From NCBI GenBank assembly GCA_965279195.1, contig CBDIHP010000047.1, positions 1-64,000 of the forward strand: a DNA stretch of 64,000 bases. Reading direction: 5' to 3'. Position numbers and translations under genes: made by a program. Under the pieces are notes generated by a model that saw nothing but the letters and a program-made list of their open reading frames with translations, was not told the DNA's origin and ran no database searches. Source of the DNA: CBDIHP01 sp965279195. Its GTDB lineage: Bacteria; Planctomycetota; Planctomycetia; Isosphaerales; Isosphaeraceae. Of the stretch, positions 58,884 through 64,000 are shown one piece after another. The stretch's first letter is position 1. Each line of letters begins with the position of its first letter.

Positions 58884-59240
58884 GTGCGACGGTCTCGTCT
58901 TCCCACGCTCCTCGTGCTGTTCATCCCGAGTCACGACCGTGAGTCGCGGGCGATCGATCAGGCGAGATGGGTGGACGAGGCGTTGAGGGCTCTCGGGAGT
59001 CTGTTCGGGGGCGGGACGGCCTACCCGAGGGGGAGAGGAATCTGGCGGGATGATGAGCAGGGTGGCGAGTTGCACTTCGACGACCCGGTCGTGATCCAGT
59101 GCTATACCTCCGGGGATCTGCTGGGGTCGCAGGCGCAGTCGCTGTCGGAATTCCTGCGGAGGATGGGCCGCGAGACGAAACAAGGGGCCGTCGGATTCGT
59201 GATCGATCGGGAATACCTCGAGATCCGCTCCCCGTTCTGA
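58884..59240 (+). CDS. Conserved hypothetical protein, start uncertain
   Basis: 118 residues if begun at GTG 58884; the frame is open to 58812 with a TTG there. The protein is compact with segments TLLVLFIPSHDRESRAIDQA, RWVDEALRALGSLFGGGTAY, PRGRGIWRDDEQGGELHFDD, PVVIQCYTSGD and a C-terminal KQGAVGFVIDREYLEIRSPF. The body reads like a well-conserved soluble domain; no family name recalled. It is followed 15 bp later by the frameshifted gene, suggesting a two-gene operon. No signal peptide beyond the initial hydrophobic strand. Confidence 0.65.
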   Translation: MRRSRLPTLLVLFIPSHDRESRAIDQARWVDEALRALGSLFGGGTAYPRGRGIWRDDEQGGELHFDDPVVIQCYTSGDLLGSQAQSLSEFLRRMGRETKQGAVGFVIDREYLEIRSPF

Positions 59241-59255
59241 TGCCATGAGGTTGCG

Positions 59256-59598
59256 ATGGCGGACGACGTCAAGACGATCGCACGATTGATGGGGGCGGAG
59301 GTCGTGGCGACCCTGCCCGATGTCCGGCGGCGGTGCATTCGGCGCCGATCGACTTGCCGGCATCGTCGCCCGGCTCCGATCCAGGCTCCAGCCTGGGGCT
59401 GGATTACGGCCAGGCCGGCCGACCGATCCGGCCTGGACCCGGCACCCGAAAGTGCCGATGACTCCGGAGACCGAGGCGAAACTCGCGAGGATGGCCGCTT
59501 CAATCAGCACTGACGATCGGCGGATCTCCCCGATGCAACTCGCCGCGCAGCTGCTCGAACAGGCCGTCGCAGACCTGTCGACGAGGGTCCCGTCCTGA
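59256..59598 (+). pseudogene. Frameshifted hypothetical gene
   Basis: It opens with a good start (ATG 59256, GAGG 5 bases upstream): MADDVKTIARLMGAEVVATL-PDV. The frame then turns into Arg/Pro-rich nonsense, while the +1 frame from about 59322 continues coherently: GGGAFGADRLAGIVARLRSR, LQPGAGLRPGRPTDPAWTRH, PKVPMTPETEAKLARMAASI, then STDDRRISPMQLAAQLLEQA. Removing one C in GTCCGGCGG (59322-59328) restores one 113-residue protein. Either a pseudogene, a sequencing error or a programmed shift; alternatively ATG 59320 starts a shorter separate protein. Forms a pair with the upstream gene. Function unknown. Confidence 0.6.
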
Positions 59599-59680
59599 AT
59601 CGGCGGACTCCGAGACGAGGGGTTCGGCCCCCCTCCCAGGGCACAGCGCGGGCCGCGTGGTTTCGGGCTCACGCCCGGCC

Positions 59681-59720
59681 TGGCTGGAAAGTGGTAGCGC
59701 CGCCCCCGCACTCCGGGGGA
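59681..59720. repeat. Degenerate family B half-element
   Basis: TGGCTGGAAAGTGGTAGCGC followed by CGCCCCCGCACTCCGGGG resembles the right arm of family B (GGAAAGCGGCAGC...GCACTCCAAAG) with several changes. It sits in the gap before the GT-C-like gene. Confidence 0.45.
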
Positions 59721-59812
59721 GGGAGTTCGGGCGGATTGACGGGCCCGGAGGGGACGCCTCTAATGGTCCCCGGGATCGATGGGGCCGCCGGGTTTTCGAA
59801 GGGTCCGGGACG

Positions 59813-61432
59813 ATGCAGCATGGGGCAGGGGGGCGTTGGCGGGGGATCGCGGGCCGGCTGGGAAGCCGGATCGGGAGGCCGGCGGGGGGGCTGGTCACGC
59901 TCGTCCTCGTGCTCGGGATCCTCGCCGCGCCGGCGTATCTGTACCGCGAAGAGCTGAAGACCTATGCGCTCTTCGGCGATGATTTCATCTACATCTCCAA
60001 CGTCCTGGATGTCCCCACGCTCGTCGATCACCTCCTGAAGCCGCACAACACGCACGTCGTGCCGCTCTGGCGGATCTGGAACCACCTCGTGGTGGTCGCG
60101 TCCGGCCCGCTGGAGCGGATGCCCCTGGTCTTCGGCGCGGCGGCGTACTTCGGGCTGGCGGTGGCGATGGTCGCCGTCGGCCTGTTCGCGGGCAAGGAGA
60201 GCGGCCGGACGGCCATCGGGCTGGTCGCGATGGCGATGGTCGGCGTCACGACCGTCAACCGCTCGACGCTGACCTGGTACTCCGCCGGCCAGGCGCTCTG
60301 GGCGGGGACGGGGGTGGTCGTGACCCTCCTGGCCGCGAGGCGCTGGGCCCGGAAGGGGGGCGTCGTCGCGTTCGTCCTGCTGATCCTCTCGGCACTGGCG
60401 GCGGCCCTGTGGTGGTCAGGCGGGTTGCTCGCGGGACCGACCGCGGCGGCCTACCTGATGGCGAAGCGTCCGCCGGGGCGGACCAGGGGGGCCCTCATCG
60501 CGCTGGGGGTCGTCGCCGTCGCCAGCGCGGCGGCGATCGTCGTGGTCTCGCTCCCCGCCATGAACCAGAACAAGATCGTCTGGGAGACGCACAAGGAACT
60601 CTGGCCCCGGCCGATCCAGGCGGTGTTCCACACCGCGCAGGGGACCGTGGAGATGGTGCTGATCGGCGGCATCGGCCTCGACGCGACGACCTCCCCGTGG
60701 CAGTCGGCCCTGATCGTCGGCGGGCTGCTGGCGTTGTGGCTGAGGTCGAAGGGGGGCCCGGGGAACGTCAACCCGCTGGAGGCGTCGGGCCTGGTGCTCC
60801 TGTTCGGGAGCTACTACCTCGCCTACGTCTTCCGGGGGAACCTGCCGTTCGACAACCTCCGGGAGGTCACCTGGTACAACGCGGTCCCCTACATGGGCGC
60901 GACGCTCTTCGTCGCCGGGCTGTGGCAGGGGCTCGCGCCGGCCCAGGGCGGCGGGGGGCGGCTGACCCTCGGGCAGGCGGGGATGGTCGGGGGCGTGGTG
61001 GCCGTCCTCCTGGCGATCCATGCCCCCCGCGAGGAGAGGCTGGTGATCGCCGAGGGGCCCAGGCTCCTGCCGTCGGAGCAGTTGCGGTTCCCGATCCCGG
61101 AGCTGCAGCGGCTCCGGGCGTTGTACTTCCGGGAGGAGCACCGCGACCGCCAGGTGCGATCGCTGGCGAGGCTGGAGAAGGCGAAGCCGGTGATCGACGG
61201 CCTGGGCGTGGGCCGGGACGATCTCCGCAGGATCTACGGCCGGATCCCGTTCCCCGGCATCCCCGAGTTGCAGACCCACACCGACCCGTTCAGCATGATC
61301 CGGATCCCGGCCGGGTCGCGAGGCGCCCCGGGCGCCCCGGAGGTCCGCCAGACGCTGGACATCTACCTGCGCCCCGAGCCCCAGCCCCGCCCCGAGTGGC
61401 TGACCCCATCGGATCCCTGGCCGGCGAAGTAA
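59813..61432 (+). CDS. Polytopic membrane protein, GT-C glycosyltransferase-like
   Basis: 539 residues from ATG 59813 (MQHGAGGRWRGIAGRLGSRI). About ten hydrophobic segments. The first helix (GGLVTLVLVLGILAAPAYLY) is followed by a loop with FGDDFIYISNV, reminiscent of the acidic D-D/E-D motif in the first extracytoplasmic loop of GT-C enzymes that use lipid-linked sugars. Later comes HNTHVVPLWRIWNHLVVVA. The C-terminal ~130 residues are soluble (PELQRLRALYFREEHRDRQV). The assignment is by topology and motif only. Ends before a strong hairpin terminator. Confidence 0.7.
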   Translation: MQHGAGGRWRGIAGRLGSRIGRPAGGLVTLVLVLGILAAPAYLYREELKTYALFGDDFIYISNVLDVPTLVDHLLKPHNTHVVPLWRIWNHLVVVASGPLERMPLVFGAAAYFGLAVAMVAVGLFAGKESGRTAIGLVAMAMVGVTTVNRSTLTWYSAGQALWAGTGVVVTLLAARRWARKGGVVAFVLLILSALAAALWWSGGLLAGPTAAAYLMAKRPPGRTRGALIALGVVAVASAAAIVVVSLPAMNQNKIVWETHKELWPRPIQAVFHTAQGTVEMVLIGGIGLDATTSPWQSALIVGGLLALWLRSKGGPGNVNPLEASGLVLLFGSYYLAYVFRGNLPFDNLREVTWYNAVPYMGATLFVAGLWQGLAPAQGGGGRLTLGQAGMVGGVVAVLLAIHAPREERLVIAEGPRLLPSEQLRFPIPELQRLRALYFREEHRDRQVRSLARLEKAKPVIDGLGVGRDDLRRIYGRIPFPGIPELQTHTDPFSMIRIPAGSRGAPGAPEVRQTLDIYLRPEPQPRPEWLTPSDPWPAK

Positions 61433-61446
61433 CGGCCGGGAAATGA

Positions 61447-61488
61447 CGCGAGGCGGGGCCGGTCGATCCGACCGGGCCCCGCCTCGCG
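61447..61488. terminator. Strong bidirectional hairpin terminator
   Basis: CGCGAGGCGGGGCC (61447-61460) pairs perfectly with GGCCCCGCCTCGCG (61475-61488). The loop can extend the stem (GGTCG-ATC-CGACC). TTGTCTTT follows on the plus strand. It lies between the convergent GT-C-like and lipoprotein genes and belongs to none of the five repeat families. Confidence 0.85.
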
Positions 61489-61524
61489 TTGTCTTTCGTG
61501 TCTGGTGCCGGGCGACCGGCCGGA

Positions 61525-61749
61525 TTACTTGGCCGGGTCGCCGATGGTGGCGGTGGGGTTAGCCTTGCGGCGTCCCTTGCCCGTGGCGCCCTTGCCGGCG
61601 GGGCCGCCCGCGGCGTCGCCTTCCTCTTCCTTCGGGGCCGTGGGGAAGGCGGGGCCGCCGGGGTTGGGGTCGCAGCCGGTCAGGGCCAGGGCGGCGACGG
61701 GCAGGGTCATGGCCAGCGCCAGGGCGCGTCGGCGGGTCATCAGGTCCAT
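61525..61749 (-). CDS. Small lipoprotein
   Basis: 74 residues. Signal TRRRALALAMTLPVAALALT ends in lipobox ALTGC (Cys26). The mature part is only about 48 residues, low-complexity Gly/Ala/Lys-rich (GDAAGGPAGKGATGKGRRKA). Start at ATG 61749 or 61740. It follows the DUF1559 gene on the same strand by 106 bp, the third DUF1559-lipoprotein association in the window. Function unknown. Confidence 0.78.
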   Translation of the reverse strand: MDLMTRRRALALAMTLPVAALALTGCDPNPGGPAFPTAPKEEEGDAAGGPAGKGATGKGRRKANPTATIGDPAK

Positions 61750-61855
61750 GGGAGCGAATCCTCGTTGCGTGCGGGGAAGGGGGGATGCAACAAAGACCGC
61801 CGGCCCGGGGTCGAGCCGGGCCGGCGGCCGTTCGTGTGCGATCCGAGGTCCCGGA

Positions 61856-62896
61856 TCAATAGGCGTCGGCCGAGATCACCTCGCCGAAGTTGCGGGTGCC
61901 CAGGGCGCGGAGGATATCGTTGTTGACCGATTCCTTGATGAACCGGGCCGAGCCGTCGGTGAACAGGAAGTTGGCGCCGCCGGGGTGCTGGCTGCGGAAG
62001 CCCCACTGGCCGTAGGTCTTGTAGGACGGGTCCTTGGTCCAGTTCTTGTAGTCCGAGTCGTCGGAGGTGCCGGCCGGGAGGCTGTTGGGCGGGCCGCCGA
62101 AGGCGCCGTCGCCGATCTTGGGCGCGGCGTTGATGTTCGGGACCTCGAACGCCAGGCCCTGCGGCCGGGTGGTGCCGGCGCCGATGCTCGACGAGAAGAA
62201 GCCCCAGCGGCTCCACTGGTTGAACACGCGGTCCGGGTCATTCTTGTACCGCGACACCTCGCCGACCAGGATCGTGTTGCTGGTGCCGTCGGTGAACTCG
62301 CTGATCTTGTACGACTTGAGCTGGTCGAACGCGCCGTTGCCCGGGTACTGCTGCCAGATGTCCGGCCCGAGGTAGTAGGCGACCGTGTTGTAGGTGCCGC
62401 CCGACGGGAAGTACGAGGTCTGGGAGTACGGGTTGTTGCTCTCGGCCTGGGTGTACGGGTTGATCGGGAAGTCGCTGGGGCAGAGGTACGACCCGACCTT
62501 GGTGATCAGGCCGGTCCAGTTCGACAGCCCACCATTGATCCCGTTGAGGTCGCCGGCGACGCGGAGCTGGTAGTTCAGCGAGTTGCCGATGTTGCCCTGC
62601 TCCATGTAGGGCATGAGCATGGACAGGGCGGTCCAGCCGCGGGAGAGCGGCGACGCGCCCTCGAGCCCGTAGTAGTTGGCGGCGCCCAGCGGGAAGCTGC
62701 CGATGCTGCTCTCGTAGTTGTGCATCCCGAGGCCGATTTGCTTCAGGTTGTTGATGCACTGGGCGCGGCGGGCGGCCTCGCGGGCGGCCTGCACGGCCGG
62801 GAGCAGCAGGGCGATCAGGACGGCGATGATGGCGATGACCACCAAGAGCTCGATCAGCGTGAACCCTCGGCGGCTCGACGGACGGCGAATCTTCAT
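61856..62896 (-). CDS. DUF1559 protein with type IV pilin-like N-terminus
   Basis: 346 residues from ATG 62896, with GAGGAG about 7 bases upstream. Prepilin motif RRGFTLIELLVVIAIIAVLI, then LLPAVQAAREAARRAQCINN. C-terminus HPGGANFLFTDGSARFIKES and NFGEVISADAY. Same family as 24191 and 47389. The middle has LSRGWTALSMLMPYMEQGNI and FTDGTSNTILVGEVSRY, standard DUF1559 features. Probably envelope- or surface-located; function unproven. Confidence 0.95.
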   Translation of the reverse strand: MKIRRPSSRRGFTLIELLVVIAIIAVLIALLLPAVQAAREAARRAQCINNLKQIGLGMHNYESSIGSFPLGAANYYGLEGASPLSRGWTALSMLMPYMEQGNIGNSLNYQLRVAGDLNGINGGLSNWTGLITKVGSYLCPSDFPINPYTQAESNNPYSQTSYFPSGGTYNTVAYYLGPDIWQQYPGNGAFDQLKSYKISEFTDGTSNTILVGEVSRYKNDPDRVFNQWSRWGFFSSSIGAGTTRPQGLAFEVPNINAAPKIGDGAFGGPPNSLPAGTSDDSDYKNWTKDPSYKTYGQWGFRSQHPGGANFLFTDGSARFIKESVNNDILRALGTRNFGEVISADAY

Positions 62897-63747
62897 CAGG
62901 GGCTCCTCTTTGGCGACAACTCCGGGACGAAGAGAAAAAAAAGACGACAGCACCGGCGCGGATTGCCCGGGATGGGGACTTCACCCTCAGGACGATCACG
63001 GATTCCCGGCCCAGACCTCCCGCGAACCGTCGCAAGCCGTTGCACTCGTGCGGGATCGGCAATCCAACGCGATACGCGTGGGGCCGAGGTTTGTGACCAC
63101 CGGGGCGACTCCCGTCCCTCACCCGGCGGCCGCCCCACGCCCTTCGTGGACCAACACCGCCGAATTCTTATCCATGCGCAAGATCACGCATGGTGACATC
63201 ACCGCGATTCGACACATTTTCGGCGCCTTCACGCAGACTTCAAGTACTAAACCCGAAAGATATCGGAAGAATCTCGAACTTTTGCCACCCGCGCGAAACT
63301 GGCCGCGACCCTACGCGACATTTCCAGCTCCCCTTCCATCTAACCTATAAGATAAGCAACACGTCAACCTCTCCGGACGTATCGCCGGCAAGATTCTCCC
63401 GCGCCGGGGGTCCGCGACCGGATTTGACACCTCCCCGGACGTGCCCCAACGGGTTGCATCGAGCGATCTGCCCGGCGAGCGACCGGGGAGAGGGGTGACG
63501 TTGGACAAGCCGTACGATTCGACGACCCGAGGGCCGATCCGGCGTCCACGTACCCCCGGAAGAGATCGGCGAGCGGATCCTCGACGCCCGCACCTGGGCC
63601 GAGGCCCTCGGGCCGTCCGGTCGCCTCGACGAGGCCGGGGGGCGGAATTGCGACCCGGGCGGGTCCCGGGGGTTGGCGGGCCGGGGGCGGATCGGGGATG
63701 ATGGCAGGGCCAGTCGGGGGGATGATCCGAAGGTCTTGATACGAAGA
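62897..63747. promoter_or_regulatory. Large divergent intergenic region
   Basis: About 850 bp between the DUF1559 gene (minus) and hpt (plus). An inverted repeat CCATGCG-n8-CGCATGG lies at 63172-63193. The stretch 63200-63375 is relatively AT-rich (AACCTATAAGATAAGCAACA) and may carry promoters. A frame around 63545-63650 reads VHVPPEEIGERILDARTWAE and could be a gene remnant, but has no proper start and was not annotated. Confidence 0.45.
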
Positions 63748-64000
63748 GTGGGGACGTTCGTGGAGATCCTGATCAGCGAGGCCGAGATCCTCCAGCGCGT
63801 GAAGCAGCTCGGCAACCAAATCGAGGCCGATTACCAGGGGAAGCCGCTCACGATCGTCGCCGTCCTGACGGGCAGCCTGATCCTCCTGGCCGACCTGATC
63901 CGGCAGATCCAATTGCCGCTCCGCGTCGCGCTCCTCCAGGCCAGCAGCTACAAGGGGAAGACGACCGAGGGGGGCGTGCTGCTCATCAATGAGGCGTTCG
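63748..64000 (+). CDS. hpt: Hypoxanthine phosphoribosyltransferase, 3' partial
   Basis: The frame runs off the end of the window. The visible ~84 residues match bacterial HPRT: ILISEAEILQRVKQLGNQIE, ADYQGKPLTIVAVLTGSLIL, LADLIRQIQLPLRVALLQAS and SYKGKTTEGG. This covers the PPi loop (LTGS) and the flexible loop (SSYKGKT). The PRPP motif would come after the cut. The enzyme salvages hypoxanthine or guanine to IMP or GMP with PRPP, in the cytoplasm. Possible starts are TTG 63736, GTG 63748 and GTG 63760; the last has GGGGA 5 bases upstream. Confidence 0.9.
   Translation, partial: MGTFVEILISEAEILQRVKQLGNQIEADYQGKPLTIVAVLTGSLILLADLIRQIQLPLRVALLQASSYKGKTTEGGVLLINEAF

Noticed and set aside
63545..63650. 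Possible coding fragment reading VHVPPEEIGERILDARTWAE
   Set aside because: No start codon with a ribosome-binding site, and the frame degenerates before hpt. At best a remnant.
1..64000. tRNA, rRNA, riboswitch, prophage, insertion sequence or replication origin
   Set aside because: I scanned for tRNA T-arm patterns, transposase and integrase motifs and DnaA-box clusters by eye and saw none convincing. A tRNAscan-SE or Infernal run would be decisive.

Overview
The window looks like chromosomal DNA of a planctomycete, most likely of the Gemmatales/Isosphaeraceae type. The grounds are very high GC content, three DUF1559 proteins with pilin-like N-termini, several Tat-exported Gfo/Idh/MocA oxidoreductases, a sulfatase, a BlaI/BlaR1 pair whose M56 peptidase is fused to carboxypeptidase-regulatory-like domains, ECF sigma factors, PEP-CTERM proteins and a formaldehyde-activating-enzyme homologue. 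The family calls rest on motifs read from the translated sequence; no database search was run.

Layout. 1-10.3 kb: an alpha/beta hydrolase (5' end outside the window), an orphan Phd-type antitoxin, a TPR membrane protein, a TPR-AAA ATPase, an enolase-superfamily enzyme, a Fae-like protein, a zinc-metallopeptidase-like protein and two small membrane proteins. 10.4-23.5 kb: two Tat-signal Gfo/Idh/MocA genes flank an eight-gene minus-strand run (22.0 to 11.8 kb) that reads as a catabolic operon: HEAT-sialidase, zinc deacylase, HpcH/HpaI aldolase, Gfo/Idh dehydrogenase, two SDRs, a sodium:solute symporter and a second sialidase-like protein. 24-29 kb: DUF1559 protein, lipoprotein, sulfatase and purple-acid-phosphatase-like enzyme. 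29-38.4 kb: a soluble PAS-PAS chemoreceptor, BlaI-BlaR1, YchF, a membrane protein, a GNAT acetyltransferase, an SPFH protein and an unknown protein. 38.5-46.7 kb: an ECF sigma cassette and a tandem pair of 860-residue carboxypeptidase-regulatory-like proteins. 46.9-52.3 kb: a lipoprotein-DUF1559 pair, a HzsA-like propeller protein with one CxxCH, an SGNH hydrolase and a membrane protein. 52.5-55 kb: a second copy of the ECF sigma cassette. 55-58.4 kb: four PEP-CTERM genes. 58.9-64 kb: a gene pair of which one is frameshifted, a GT-C-like membrane protein, a third DUF1559-lipoprotein pair and the start of hypoxanthine phosphoribosyltransferase.

Two features go beyond ordinary gene content. First, at least five families of intergenic inverted repeats (called A-E here) sit just downstream of stop codons. 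They occupy every convergent gap longer than about 80 bp except one, which carries a conventional GC hairpin. In three cases they supply the stop codon itself, and two family A copies differ by a compensatory base-pair change in their hairpin. Second, a three-gene module (ECF sigma factor, one-pass membrane protein with a conserved juxtamembrane motif, roughly 470-residue exported protein) occurs twice, on opposite strands 12 kb apart, and may be an uncharacterised signalling system. No tRNA, rRNA, CRISPR array, insertion sequence or prophage was seen.
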